The notes: generated by a model not told the origin, from the sequence alone. 64,000 nt of DNA from Rhizobium sp. RU33A (GCF_900156055.1 NZ_FTMQ01000006.1:1-64000); one strand, 5' to 3'. Counted from the stretch's first letter, positions 34,056 through 42,848 are shown. Translations and numbers: made by a program.

Positions 34056-34781
34056 ATGAACGACAGACCCGATCCGCAATCCTTCCCCGTCACCCCGCGC
34101 AACCGGGCAAAGCGCCTGCATGAGCGCGCGGCTTACGACCGCGACGCCGTCTATTCCGTGCTCGATGCGGCCCTCCTCTGTCACGTCGCCTATGTCATCG
34201 ACGGCCAGCCCTATTGCACGCCGACCATCCACTGGCGCGACGGCGACTGGCTGTTCTGGCACGGCTCATCCGCCAGCCGAATGCTGAAGAGCCAGAAGAC
34301 CGGCATCGCCGTCTGCCTCACCGTTGCCCATCTCGACGGCCTGGTGCTCGCCCGCTCCGGCTTCCACCACTCCGCCAACTACCGCTCCGCCATGTGCTTC
34401 GGAACAGCCCATATCATCGACGACCCGGAGGAAAAGGCAGACGCGCTGAAAGCCGTGGTCGACCGCTTCTATCCCGGTCGCACGGATGTCTTGCGCGAAA
34501 ACGATCCGCAGGAAGCCAAGGGCACTATGGTCATCGGCATGCGCATTGAGGAGGCCTCGGCCAAGATCCGCGCAGGCGGCGTCTCCGACGATCCCGCCGA
34601 TGTCGACGCCCGCGTCTGGGCCGGCGTCATCCCGGTCGAAACCCGTCTCCGCGCCCCCGAAATCTGCCCCAAAGTGCCGGAAGGTGTGGCCTATCCCCAC
34701 CACCTCGCGCATTTTGCCGAAGGCCGCCGGTTGGACGAGGTCTTGACGGAGAGCCAGGCACTCTATGAGAAGCAGGGTTGA
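34056..34781 (+). CDS. Pyridoxamine 5'-phosphate oxidase-fold flavin-binding protein
   Basis: A 241-residue split-barrel protein of the NimA/PNPOx-like group: YCTPTIHWRDGDWLFWHGSS, VCLTVAHLDGLVLARSGFHHSANYRS-type region, and GTAHII. Such proteins bind FMN or similar cofactors and may reduce or detoxify small molecules. It has a perfect AGGAGG before the ATG at 34056, which decides the start. It is divergent from the MocR regulator, the probable controller, and is followed after 44 nt by the histidine phosphatase gene. Confidence 0.82.
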   Translation: MNDRPDPQSFPVTPRNRAKRLHERAAYDRDAVYSVLDAALLCHVAYVIDGQPYCTPTIHWRDGDWLFWHGSSASRMLKSQKTGIAVCLTVAHLDGLVLARSGFHHSANYRSAMCFGTAHIIDDPEEKADALKAVVDRFYPGRTDVLRENDPQEAKGTMVIGMRIEEASAKIRAGGVSDDPADVDARVWAGVIPVETRLRAPEICPKVPEGVAYPHHLAHFAEGRRLDEVLTESQALYEKQG

Positions 34782-34825
34782 ACGTCCCACTTCTTGCGGG
34801 GCGCGCAGCGAAAGCGAGGCCCCGC

Positions 34826-35455
34826 ATGAAGACCCTCTACGTCGTCACCCATCCGCAATCGGTCCATCATGTCGAAGGCCGGGTCGGCGGCTGGTATGAC
34901 ACTGATCTCACCGATTTCGGCCGCCGCCAGGCGAACGCGATCGCCGCCCGCATCACCGAACTCTGCGCCGAAGACACCCCGGCCCTCGTCTCCTCCGACC
35001 TCTTGCGCTGCAGCGAGACCGCCGAAATCATCGGCAGACACCTCTCCCTCACGCCCCGCCTGACGCCCGGCCTGCGCGAGATGAGCTACGGTGTCGCGGA
35101 AGGAAAGCCACAGGCCTGGCTCGACAGTCGCCGCCTGCCGGTGCCCGATGATGGCAGCCTCGACGACACCGGCGGCATAGAGGGCGCCGAAACCCGCCGC
35201 CAGACCGGCACCCGCATCTACGGCGCCATGGATGCGCTGATGGCCGATCCGGCCGACACCCTTGTCATCGTCACCCACGGCTTCGCACTGACCTTCGTCA
35301 TCGCCTGGTGGATCGGCATGCCAATCGAATGCCTCGGCCGGATCAATTTCCCCGTCTTCTCCGGCAGCATCACCCATCTCGCGGAAAACACCCAGTGGAA
35401 GAGCCGCGGAGTGATCAAGCTTGGCGACAACAGCCACCTCGCCGGAATCGCCTGA
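34826..35455 (+). CDS. Histidine phosphatase superfamily protein with THP in place of RHG
   Basis: A 209-residue protein of the phosphoglycerate mutase/histidine phosphatase fold. The first catalytic motif is TLYVVTHPQSVHHVEG, so the usual Arg-His-Gly is Thr-His-Pro; the catalytic His is kept. Later VSSDLLRCSETAEII and IVTHGFALTFVI supply the other expected Arg and His. The substrate is unknown and activity may be altered by the lost Arg. It follows the flavin-binding gene by 44 nt and could be in the same operon. The next gene is convergent. Confidence 0.83.
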   Translation: MKTLYVVTHPQSVHHVEGRVGGWYDTDLTDFGRRQANAIAARITELCAEDTPALVSSDLLRCSETAEIIGRHLSLTPRLTPGLREMSYGVAEGKPQAWLDSRRLPVPDDGSLDDTGGIEGAETRRQTGTRIYGAMDALMADPADTLVIVTHGFALTFVIAWWIGMPIECLGRINFPVFSGSITHLAENTQWKSRGVIKLGDNSHLAGIA

Positions 35456-35459
35456 CGGC

Positions 35460-35894
35460 TCACGCCGCCGAAATCCACCCCTCGAGCTTCGCCCGCTGCT
35501 CGTCCGAAAACGGATGCGACTTCCGCGTCGTCTGGTCGAAATGCACCACCACCGTCTCGGCCGAGGCACAGATCCTACCCGCCTGGAACACCGCCTGTTG
35601 CATGGAGACCGACGACCGCCCGACACGCGTTACCCGCGTACCGATCTCGACCTTTCCAGGCCACAGCACCTCAGCGATATAGTTGATGTCGAGCTTGGCC
35701 AGCACGAAGGAAAACCCGTCTTCGAGCAGCGGATCATCCGGGTTGTAGATCAACTCCACACGGCCCGTTTCCATGAAGGTCGCAAAGACGGCATTGTTGA
35801 CATGCCCCTGCCGGTCCGTGTCGCCATAGCGCAGCTTGTCGTAAGCCTGCCCGACAAAATCCTCGAGCCTCAGCCCCTTCGTCTCATCATTCAT
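35460..35894 (-). CDS. Acyl-CoA thioesterase (4HBT hotdog fold)
   Basis: A 144-residue hotdog-fold enzyme. It has YGDTDRQGHVNNAVFATFMETGR (catalytic Asp and the hotdog helix) near residue 20 and a strand set ending VVVHFDQTTRKSHPF. Relatives hydrolyse 4-hydroxybenzoyl-CoA or short acyl-CoAs. The ATG at 35894 starts close to the domain; twelve open codons upstream to 35930 lack support. It converges with the phosphatase gene, 4 nt apart. Confidence 0.85.
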   Translation of the reverse strand: MNDETKGLRLEDFVGQAYDKLRYGDTDRQGHVNNAVFATFMETGRVELIYNPDDPLLEDGFSFVLAKLDINYIAEVLWPGKVEIGTRVTRVGRSSVSMQQAVFQAGRICASAETVVVHFDQTTRKSHPFSDEQRAKLEGWISAA

Positions 35895-35985
35895 CCGCAC
35901 TAAAATCCTACTGCCTATTGCCCCAAACACAATTCGGCATTTCCCTAATTTCAGAAATCGCCAACCGCTTACCGATCGCGCAGGC

Positions 35986-36882
35986 TTACGCCGCCATCCC
36001 GATCATCTCGGAAAACGCATAACGCACGCTGTCGGCCACCGCCTGGATCGTTTCCGACGTCTCCTTACCGGTGAGCAACCGCACCTCGAACGAGCCCAAC
36101 TCCGGCAGCCCGTGCTTGGAACCCAGCGCCGTCATGTCGTCGGTGAGATAGCTGCGCGGAAGCGGCGCCACCGCGAGATCGGCGATCACGGCCGCCCGCT
36201 GCGCCATCGTATGCGCCGAGAGATAGGCGATCCGATACGGCCGCTTGTCCTTGTCGAGTCGCGCCAGCGCATCCGCCCGCCAGCAGCAGCCGTCCTCCCA
36301 GATCGACACGGGCAGCGGATCACGCATATGCGCCGTGCCGCACTTGGCACCCGCCCAGACCAGCTGCTCCTGGTGGATCACTTCGCCCTCATGCACCACC
36401 TGGCCCGGCGCGCAATTGACCAGTGTCAGATCCAGCCGCTGCTCGGCAAGCCGGCGCCGAAGCGCACCCGATGTGTCGACCGTCAGGTCCACCATGATCA
36501 GCGGATAGAGCTCGGCAAAGCGACGCAGGATCGTCGGCATGAAGCGCTCGCCGATATCATCGGGCGCGCCGAGCCGGACAACCCCCTTCATTTCCGGCAT
36601 GCGGAAGCGCCCCACCGCCTCGTTCGACAGCGCCAGCATCCGCCGCGCATAGGGCAACAGCACCTCGCCGCTTTCCGTCAGCGTCACCGAGCGCGCATCG
36701 CGTAAGAACAGCGTCACATTCAGCTGCTCCTCCAGCTTCTTGATCTGCATTGAGACGGCCGACGGCGTGCGATAGACCCGGTCGGCGGCGGTGGTGAAAC
36801 TGCCGGTCTCGGCGATCGCCACGAAGGTCCGGAGAACATCGTTGTCGAGCAGCGGAAGCGGCTGGCGCAGCATGAGAGTCAT
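35986..36882 (-). CDS. LysR-family transcriptional regulator
   Basis: A 298-residue regulator. The winged HTH lies at about residues 14-72 (VLRTFVAIAETGSFTTAADR, then TPSAVSMQIKKLEEQLNVTL), followed by the periplasmic-binding-like effector domain (VRLGAPDDIGERFMPTILRR). It is divergent from the short DUF1127-containing gene at 36994, separated by 111 nt, which may be its target. The effector is unknown. Confidence 0.9.
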   Translation of the reverse strand: MTLMLRQPLPLLDNDVLRTFVAIAETGSFTTAADRVYRTPSAVSMQIKKLEEQLNVTLFLRDARSVTLTESGEVLLPYARRMLALSNEAVGRFRMPEMKGVVRLGAPDDIGERFMPTILRRFAELYPLIMVDLTVDTSGALRRRLAEQRLDLTLVNCAPGQVVHEGEVIHQEQLVWAGAKCGTAHMRDPLPVSIWEDGCCWRADALARLDKDKRPYRIAYLSAHTMAQRAAVIADLAVAPLPRSYLTDDMTALGSKHGLPELGSFEVRLLTGKETSETIQAVADSVRYAFSEMIGMAA

Positions 36883-36993
36883 GAGGATTGACCTTCAACA
36901 AAATTGAACTTGAGAACGATACTATTGCGTTTGATTGAATGTCAATCCGGGCGCATCCTTCTCCTCACAGACCGCAAAGAGGAGGATTGCCGC

Positions 36994-37194
36994 ATGACAC
37001 AGCAGGGTTTCCAGACCGTCCAGCGGAAGCTTGAGACGCTGTTCAGCAACACCCGCCGCCATGCCGTGCGCGAGCAGACCCGCGCGGCGCTCGCCAACCT
37101 CGGCCCCGCCCTGCGCGACGATCTCGGCCTCACCCGCCATCGTCAACTGATCAGTTTTCAGAATGACAAACATCAGAAACATTCGTTTGATTGA
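36994..37194 (+). CDS. Small DUF1127-like protein, 66 residues
   Basis: A short protein with a perfect AGGAGG ten bases before the ATG. The basic helix plus ALRDDLGLTRHR resembles the DUF1127 motif (RxL..LxDrxLxDiGl), a short domain common in rhizobia and linked to RNA turnover and phosphate or carbon stress. It is divergent from the LysR gene and overlaps the next, also DUF1127-like, frame by 32 nt. Confidence 0.68.
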   Translation: MTQQGFQTVQRKLETLFSNTRRHAVREQTRAALANLGPALRDDLGLTRHRQLISFQNDKHQKHSFD

Positions 37195-37555
37195 TGGAAC
37201 AAAGGCGATTTCAACAGAGCCAGGCCCGGCCAACACAGCGAAAGACGGGGCCGCCACCGCCAGAAAGATAACGACCATGACCATGGTTTGCTGCGACACC
37301 CCTTTGCCTCGGCCAGTCACCCGGACGATCGCGCGGCTGAATGCGCGCACTGATAGCGTCGGCCTGACCGCCGCCGCCCGAACGCTCGACGAGCGCGCAA
37401 GCCATGCCGCCGATCGCCTCGCGACCCTCATCCGCACGCTGTCCCGCGCGCTCGCCGATCACCGCCGCCGGCGTCTTGACGCGGCCGCGCTTGAAGCCCT
37501 GCCCTTCGACCTGCGCAAGGACCTCGGCTGGCCTTCTGGCGACACCGCGCCCTGA
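37163..37555 (+). CDS. DUF1127-like protein, start uncertain
   Basis: A frame of up to 130 residues whose last 35 (LADHRRRRLDAAALEALPFD, then LRKDLGWPSGD) resemble DUF1127: a basic helix, then a conserved L-x-D-L-G-W end. The first half looks unstructured. The start could be 37163 inside the preceding gene (coupled translation) or ATG 37277/37283, which has only a weak AGAAAG upstream. Two such proteins in tandem next to a LysR gene suggest common control. Confidence 0.55.
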   Translation: MTNIRNIRLIDGTKAISTEPGPANTAKDGAATARKITTMTMVCCDTPLPRPVTRTIARLNARTDSVGLTAAARTLDERASHAADRLATLIRTLSRALADHRRRRLDAAALEALPFDLRKDLGWPSGDTAP

Positions 37556-37900
37556 CACTCGCCACCGCCCCCGGCGGCGCCTCGCGCCGATCCGACACCC
37601 CGTTTGCGACGGAGCCGCCCCACCGCGTCGCAAACGGGGCAGTGCCCGTCTCCCAGCCCAAACCACCCCGGTCCGCGAAATCAAGGTTTTTCAATTACCT
37701 GCCGCCGAGCCGCGTCAGGCGCCTGGCTCACGGCGTCGCAGCCTGAAAAAAGTCGGAAAATGTCGTTCTTTAGCAATTGCCGATGCGGACGCGGCGCGCG
37801 ATAGGATGACAATGTCGTAAAACGACCATCGCGCCGATCAAATCAGGCGGAGCATGCTGACAAAACAAGGGAACGGCAGCAAGGACAACTGGGCATCATC
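37556..37900. other. Intergenic, 345 nt, with a strong hairpin
   Basis: No gene seen. A perfect 13-bp inverted repeat (37598-37610 CCCCGTTTGCGAC with 37627-37639 GTCGCAAACGGGG, 16-nt loop) lies about 45 nt after the DUF1127-like stop codon. There is no T-run on either side, so it may be a transcript-end stabiliser or an operator. The last 160 nt are AT-richer and presumably hold the promoter of the GlxA-type regulator. Confidence 0.5.
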
Positions 37901-38926
37901 ATGAGCAAGATACAGCCGCAAACCAAGAAGCGAACAATCGTCTTCTTCCTCGTCCCGCATTTCACCCTTCTGCCCTTTGCCGGCGCCATCGAGACGCTGC
38001 GCATCGCCAACCGTATGCTGGGTTACGCCGCCTATGAGTGGCGCCTCGCCTCGGTCGATGGCCAGAAGGTCTATTCCTCGTCCGGCATCGGCATCGAGGT
38101 GAATTCCTCACTCGCCGACGAGCGCCGCTTCCTCGGCGGCGAAAACCGCCCGAACATGGCGATTGTCTGTTCCGGCATCTATGTCGAGGAGTTCAACAAC
38201 AAGTCGGTCAATGCCTGGCTGCGCGAAGCCTATAACCGCAATGTCGCCGTCGGCTCGCTCTGCACCGGTGCTCATGTGCTGGCCCAGGCCGGCCTCTTGA
38301 ACGGCAAGCGCTGCGCCATCCACTGGGAAAACCTGCCCGGCTTCTCCGAAACCTTCCCCCAGGCCGAAGTCTATGCCGACCTCTACGAAGTCGACGGCAA
38401 TCTCTACACCTGCGCCGGCGGCACGGCCTCACTCGACATGATGCTGAACCTGATCGGCCAGGATTTTGGCGAAGGCCTCGTCAACCGCGTCTGCGAACAG
38501 CACCTGACCGACCGCGTCCGCTCCGCCAACGACCGCCAGCGCCTGCCGCTGCGCGCTCGCCTCGGCGTGCAGAATTCCAAGGTGCTGCAGATCATCGAGC
38601 TAATGGAAGCCAATCTCGCAGAACCCCTGTCGCTTCTGGAAATCGCCGATGACGCCGGCCTCTCGCGCCGCCAGATCGAGCGCCTCTTCCGCCAGGAAAT
38701 GGGCCGCTCCCCCGCCCGCTACTATCTCGAAATCCGCCTCGACCGCGCCCGCCACCTGCTGGTGCAGTCCTCCATGCCCGTCGTCGAAGTCGCCGTCGCC
38801 TGCGGCTTCGTCTCCGCCTCCCACTTCTCCAAGTGTTACCGCGAACTCTACAACCGCTCCCCCCAGCAGGAGCGCGCGGAGCGGAAGCTGACGATGTCGA
38901 GCAACCGGACGGGGGTTGTGGTGTAA
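37901..38926 (+). CDS. GlxA/GbdR-like AraC-family regulator (DJ-1/PfpI + HTH)
   Basis: A 341-residue regulator. The N-terminal DJ-1/PfpI amidotransferase-like domain (about residues 12-180) includes PFAGAIETLRIANRMLG and SLCTGAHVLAQAGLLNGKR, and the C-terminal AraC HTH_18 domain (about 225-320) has EIADDAGLSRRQIERLFRQE and VAVACGFVSASHFSKCYRE. Regulators of this architecture (GbdR, CdhR, ArgR of pseudomonads) respond to glycine betaine, carnitine or arginine. A link to methylated amines would suit the MttB locus 8 kb away, but that is speculation. Confidence 0.87.
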   Translation: MSKIQPQTKKRTIVFFLVPHFTLLPFAGAIETLRIANRMLGYAAYEWRLASVDGQKVYSSSGIGIEVNSSLADERRFLGGENRPNMAIVCSGIYVEEFNNKSVNAWLREAYNRNVAVGSLCTGAHVLAQAGLLNGKRCAIHWENLPGFSETFPQAEVYADLYEVDGNLYTCAGGTASLDMMLNLIGQDFGEGLVNRVCEQHLTDRVRSANDRQRLPLRARLGVQNSKVLQIIELMEANLAEPLSLLEIADDAGLSRRQIERLFRQEMGRSPARYYLEIRLDRARHLLVQSSMPVVEVAVACGFVSASHFSKCYRELYNRSPQQERAERKLTMSSNRTGVVV

Positions 38927-38957
38927 GCCACGACCACAAGGGCCGCCCCGAGTTTAA

Positions 38958-38993
38958 GCCCTCCCCCTTGTGGGGAGGGTTTGGGAGGGGTTC
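38958..38993. repeat. Palindromic repeat, CCCTCCCC-TTGTGGGGAGGG family, copy 1
   Basis: CCCTCCCCCTTGTGGGGAGG followed by GTTTGGGAGGGGTTC. A second copy with the same layout lies inside uvrB at 52295-52330. It follows the regulator gene by 32 nt and could act as a transcription end or mRNA stabiliser. Such short palindromes are common between rhizobial genes. Confidence 0.7.
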
Positions 38994-39048
38994 TTCACCG
39001 AGCACCCACTCTCGCCGATTGACAGAGAACCCCCGCAGACCACGTTTC

Positions 39049-39162
39049 CCCTCATCCTGAGGTGCCCGCGCAAGCGGACCTCGAAGGACCGAGGCCCAGC
39101 CCCACGATACCACCCGCCTTCGTCCTTCGAGGGTCGCTTGCGCTCCCACCTCAGGATGAGGG
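39049..39162. repeat. Palindromic repeat, CCCTCATCCTGAGGTG family, copy 1
   Basis: Perfect 16-bp terminal inverted repeats (39049-39064 and 39147-39162) enclose a second imperfect palindrome (CCTCGAAGGA ... TCCTTCGAGG). A related element with the same ends and the same inner CCTCGAAGG/CTTCGAGG lies at 55740-55841. The whole 114-nt unit could fold into a long cruciform or hairpin. Confidence 0.75.
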
Positions 39163-39432
39163 CTAGTCCTCGGCGCCCGATCGGCCATTACGCGCTACCA
39201 TGATAAACTGGAAAGGAGCAGCCCCATTGCGGTGAAGGGTAAGTAGCTTCAGACACCTGTGCCTGGCCACCCACGCTCACCTCGCCATCGCGACAGGTTT
39301 TACTTCGTATGCTTCAGGCAATAAATATTTTTGAGCAACGGCTACACGGCAATAAACAGTCTGTTTTTCCCGGAGAATTCAGGCACATTACCAAATCATG
39401 CAAGCTTCATAAATTTACACAAGGGGAAATTG

Positions 39433-40782
39433 ATGGGAAAAATCAAAGAGGAAGACCAGCAATATTTCCCAACATACAATCTTTCGCCTGAAGCCGCCGA
39501 CGTTGCACTGAAGGAATATGAACTCGCAGCCTCAACGTTGGCAGCAGATGAAAAGGTTCTGAGCTTTTCGACATCTTTGCTCGTCGGTATCATAGGAATA
39601 GGCGCAGCGTTTTATAAAGACAATACAAAGCTTGTCGACGAAGCGTTCCAAAACGGAATATCAAACCTATCTGGATTTACGGCGAGCGCGATATTGTTTT
39701 CGTTAATCACGCTGTCTGCTGCGACGTACTTTGCGGACACGAGAAAGACCGCAGTTTTAGCGAGTAGAAAAATCGTGATCCTGCGACGGATGTTGGGGCT
39801 GAGTTACGGTAAAATTGAGCTCGTATTGCCTAGTCGCCGAATCGAAGGCGCTAACGAACCATATCATTTGCCTATGTTCCACGGGTGGCTGTCTCCGAAG
39901 GCGGTGCCAATATTCTGTATTTCGATAGCATCCGGAGTTTTCGTTTGGTTGTTCACACCGCGAAATTTACTCAATGACTACGGCGTCAATTTTGAGCCGA
40001 CCCCCTTGATTTTGGCGCTGGCTTGGAGCGCCTTCGTAGCGTTTTTCTACAGGCTACATCTCCTTGATCAGTACGAAACAGTTGGTCGACTATTTGCAGG
40101 CCTAGTGGCCAAGGTCTTACGGCAGCCGCTGGTCAAAGATATTGAGTATACAATCTACCGTGCAAGACTTTCGGTCATAGAAGCAAAGAGGCTCGGCACT
40201 CCTTTAGAGAAAATGAGACCTGTTCTCATCGAATTAGAGGATCGAGGCTTCTATCAGCATTCTGGCGTTAGCTTGAGAGCGATAATAGCCGCCGCTTATC
40301 GCTACGTAAGCAGACGGAAACGCAGCGGCGGTTCTACGATCACTCAACAGATCGCCAGAACCCTGTTCATCAAAAGGTTGCACAGCGCTCTCCGACGGAA
40401 GTTGGTAGAGATCTTTCTTGCACTCTGGTTCGATAAGCAGTTCCCTAAAGCCGACATTGCGGACATTTACATCTGTGCCGTGAGATATGAGCACAACGTG
40501 ATGGGAATTGCTGAAGCACTGAGCCACTTCTTTCCTGGCCAAAAGCTAAACGACATAAGCAGTGCTCAGACGTTTTTCTTAATTGAGCGCGTTGCGAATG
40601 TTAGATCGAAACTGATTGTCGAAAAAGTCTCGAAAAACATTAGTCACCTGAGGTCAAAGGGTCTCTTGAGCGCCGGAGACGTAGTGTCTGTGATGGAGAT
40701 ATTCCGGGAACAGGTAAGTGCTGGACGAGTGATTGCACCGATTAGCGATGTCACGCGACTTGAAGACATGTGCTCTAAGTAG
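39433..40782 (+). CDS. Membrane-anchored GT51 peptidoglycan transglycosylase without transpeptidase
   Basis: A 449-residue protein. The N-terminal 210 residues hold about four hydrophobic segments (for example TSLLVGIIGIGAAF, FTASAILFSLITLSAATYFA, VPIFCISIASGVFVWLF, LILALAWSAFVAFF). Residues about 240-400 are a GT51 domain: ELEDRGFYQHSGVS (catalytic Glu), RSGGSTITQQIARTLF, RRKLVE (second Glu) and IADIYICAVRYEHNVMGI. No transpeptidase domain follows. AGGGGA five bases before ATG 39433 sets the start. Low GC and rare codons point to transfer. The N-terminal part is unlike MtgA, which has one anchor. Confidence 0.82.
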   Translation: MGKIKEEDQQYFPTYNLSPEAADVALKEYELAASTLAADEKVLSFSTSLLVGIIGIGAAFYKDNTKLVDEAFQNGISNLSGFTASAILFSLITLSAATYFADTRKTAVLASRKIVILRRMLGLSYGKIELVLPSRRIEGANEPYHLPMFHGWLSPKAVPIFCISIASGVFVWLFTPRNLLNDYGVNFEPTPLILALAWSAFVAFFYRLHLLDQYETVGRLFAGLVAKVLRQPLVKDIEYTIYRARLSVIEAKRLGTPLEKMRPVLIELEDRGFYQHSGVSLRAIIAAAYRYVSRRKRSGGSTITQQIARTLFIKRLHSALRRKLVEIFLALWFDKQFPKADIADIYICAVRYEHNVMGIAEALSHFFPGQKLNDISSAQTFFLIERVANVRSKLIVEKVSKNISHLRSKGLLSAGDVVSVMEIFREQVSAGRVIAPISDVTRLEDMCSK

Positions 40783-40830
40783 CACCTAGAAAGGAAAACA
40801 GCCTGAGAATCATCTCTTGATGCATGCCCC

Positions 40831-41652
40831 TCACCCGTACAGGCTCCAGAAGAACCGCGCCGAGACAAACAGCAGGAACACCGCAAAGCCCAGCTCCAGC
40901 TGCCGCTTGTTCAGCCGATGCGCCAGCTGCGCGCCATAGGGCGTGACCAGCATGGCAATCGGGAAGATAACGGCAAAGGCGATCCAGTTGACATAACCGG
41001 TGGAGAAGGGTGGCAGGCCCGCCTCGCCCCAGCCGGCATAGATGAAGCCGAAAAAGGCCGGGATCGAGATCAGCACGCCGACGCCCGAGGAGGTCGCCAC
41101 CGCCTGGTGGATCGGCCGACCGTAGAGCGTCATGAAGGTGTTGTTGAACACCCCACCGCCGACCCCCATCAGGCCGGAAAAGAGCCCGATCGCCGAACCA
41201 GTGAGGAACCGGAAGGGCTGGCCCGGCAGTTCCGTGCCCAGATGCATCCGGTTGGAGAGGAAGAGCATGCGGGCGGCAAGCACCAGGCCCATGACGGCGA
41301 AAAACAGCCTGAGACCCGCGCTGGAGACATAGGCCGCAACGACGGTGGCGAGAAGCGCCCCAAGCGGCACCGCAATCATCCAGCCCTTGAGGAGGTCCAT
41401 ATCAACAGCCCCGCGCTTGCGATGCGCCTGGAACGAGCGGATTGAGGTCGGCACGATCAGCGCCGTCGAGGTGCCGACGGCCAGATGCATGATCACCTCC
41501 TCCGGGATCCCGGCATAGCCGAAGACCTGGTAGAAGACCGGCACCAGCACAGCACCCCCGCCAATCCCGAACACGCCGGCCAGAAGCCCCGCCACGGCGC
41601 CGGCCGCCACCAGAAGAGCGACGAAAAACAGGATATCGGCAATCGGCGGCAT
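40831..41652 (-). CDS. TauE/SafE-family sulfite exporter-like membrane protein
   Basis: A 273-residue protein with about eight hydrophobic segments and the two-fold repeat of the family: GGGAVLVPVFYQVFGYAGIP (about residue 30) and GVGGGVFNNTFMTLYGRPIHQAVATS (about 165). Members move sulfite, sulfoacetate or other organosulfur anions. GGAG seven bases before ATG 41652 sets the start; the frame stays open to 41751. No sulfur genes are nearby, so the substrate is open. Confidence 0.88.
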   Translation of the reverse strand: MPPIADILFFVALLVAAGAVAGLLAGVFGIGGGAVLVPVFYQVFGYAGIPEEVIMHLAVGTSTALIVPTSIRSFQAHRKRGAVDMDLLKGWMIAVPLGALLATVVAAYVSSAGLRLFFAVMGLVLAARMLFLSNRMHLGTELPGQPFRFLTGSAIGLFSGLMGVGGGVFNNTFMTLYGRPIHQAVATSSGVGVLISIPAFFGFIYAGWGEAGLPPFSTGYVNWIAFAVIFPIAMLVTPYGAQLAHRLNKRQLELGFAVFLLFVSARFFWSLYG

Positions 41653-42047
41653 AGGCTCACTCCGGAGATAGGACCGCCCGGCCGGGCGGCGAGGAAAGCG
41701 GCAGGATCGGGCACGGCCCCGCGCGACTGCGGCTGTCGCGCATGGCCCCACCCCCTCGCCCAGCCTCTAGGCCCTCCCTGTCCTGCCCGCAAGCCCGCCC
41801 TCGCCCGCTCCGGTACGGCTCTTCCCACTCAACCCATCAATTGCAGGCGCATGAGAGGACTGCAGAATTGCCACGCTGCGCAGCATCGCTCAACGGCGCC
41901 GCCGGGTTGAGCCTTGCGAGGAGGGTTGGAAGGGGCCTTGATGTCACTCCAGAGCAAGGCCAGCGCTTGGAACATCAGGCGGCACGAGCCACCGGCCCCA
42001 CACCATTAGGCATTTTGCGAATTACGAACTTACGCCGTTGCAAATCC
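41653..42047. other. Intergenic, 395 nt, no gene seen
   Basis: It contains two 7-bp hairpins: GCGCGAC/GTCGCGC around 41720-41741, near the TauE promoter side, and GCTCAAC/GTTGAGC at 41888-41912. A plus-strand frame runs through it (41742-42881) but is antisense to the lipoprotein gene and lacks a ribosome site. A small RNA is possible; nothing more can be supported. Confidence 0.4.
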
Positions 42048-42848
42048 TTAGCGGCAGTTGCGCTTGTCGAGATAGAGCGAACAGTCCTTGCCCGCAGGCG
42101 CCCCCGCTTTCGAAGCCGCCGCCGCCCGCTGGCTCGACACCGGCGCCGGATCATCAAAGCCCGAATTGCCGCTATCCACCGAAAGCGGCAGGATCCCGCC
42201 CTCCTCCGGCATCTCGGCCACCTGGGTTTCCGCCATGACCGGCTGCTGAACCCCGCTCGGCCCCGTCACGATCTGCGTCGGCTCGTCGAAGCCGATCCCG
42301 TCGACCACCGGCTGGCTGGTATTGCCCTCGGCGATCGCCATGGCGCCGGCCTCCGTCACCAGCTGCGGCTGCACCCCGACCGGGCTCGTCACATCTGCGT
42401 AACTGACATCGGAAATTCCGGGCTCGGCCCCGATCCCGAGTGCGCCATCGATATTGACGCCGCCTTCCGGAATGGCCATGGCGCTCATCGTCCGGCCTTC
42501 ACCGCCGTTGCCAAACTGAGGTTCCGCCGCCGCCAAGGCAGGTGCGGCCTGCGGCGCATCGCTGCCAGCAAGGTTTGGCGTGTCGAGATAGTCGAGCCCC
42601 TGGGCGCCACCATTCCGGGCAGCCGGCGCCGCATAGGCGGCCGCTTCTGCTCGTGGATCGCCGACTCGACCGACAAGCACCGGCCCATCTTTGCTGCGAT
42701 CCACCTTGCCGATCAGCTGGTCGCCGGCGCGTGGCCCTCCAACGTCAGCGAAGGGAATCCGGTCGCTGCCGGAACAGCCGGCGACGAAAAGCACCGAAAA
42801 GACGGCAACCGTCCACCGGCTGCCAAGGGACGAAAACGCAACACTCAT
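42048..42848 (-). CDS. Hypothetical lipoprotein, 266 residues
   Basis: An exported lipoprotein: signal peptide residues 1-24 with lipobox FVAGC (Cys25). The rest is low in structure signals, rich in Ala, Gly, Pro and acidic residues, and ends with a conserved-looking GKDCSLYLDKRNCR holding two cysteines. No domain is recognised. Codon usage matches the core genome. It may be an outer-membrane or periplasmic surface protein. Confidence 0.7.
   Translation of the reverse strand: MSVAFSSLGSRWTVAVFSVLFVAGCSGSDRIPFADVGGPRAGDQLIGKVDRSKDGPVLVGRVGDPRAEAAAYAAPAARNGGAQGLDYLDTPNLAGSDAPQAAPALAAAEPQFGNGGEGRTMSAMAIPEGGVNIDGALGIGAEPGISDVSYADVTSPVGVQPQLVTEAGAMAIAEGNTSQPVVDGIGFDEPTQIVTGPSGVQQPVMAETQVAEMPEEGGILPLSVDSGNSGFDDPAPVSSQRAAAASKAGAPAGKDCSLYLDKRNCR

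Larger units (their letters stand above)
38927..39432. other. Intergenic, 506 nt, with two repeat elements and an AT-rich leader
   Basis: It contains two dispersed palindromic repeats (38958-38993 and 39049-39162, listed separately). After 39220 the composition becomes AT-rich, like the gene that follows, and probably holds that gene's promoter. The frame upstream of the chosen start (39331-39432) is open but lacks a ribosome site. Confidence 0.5.
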
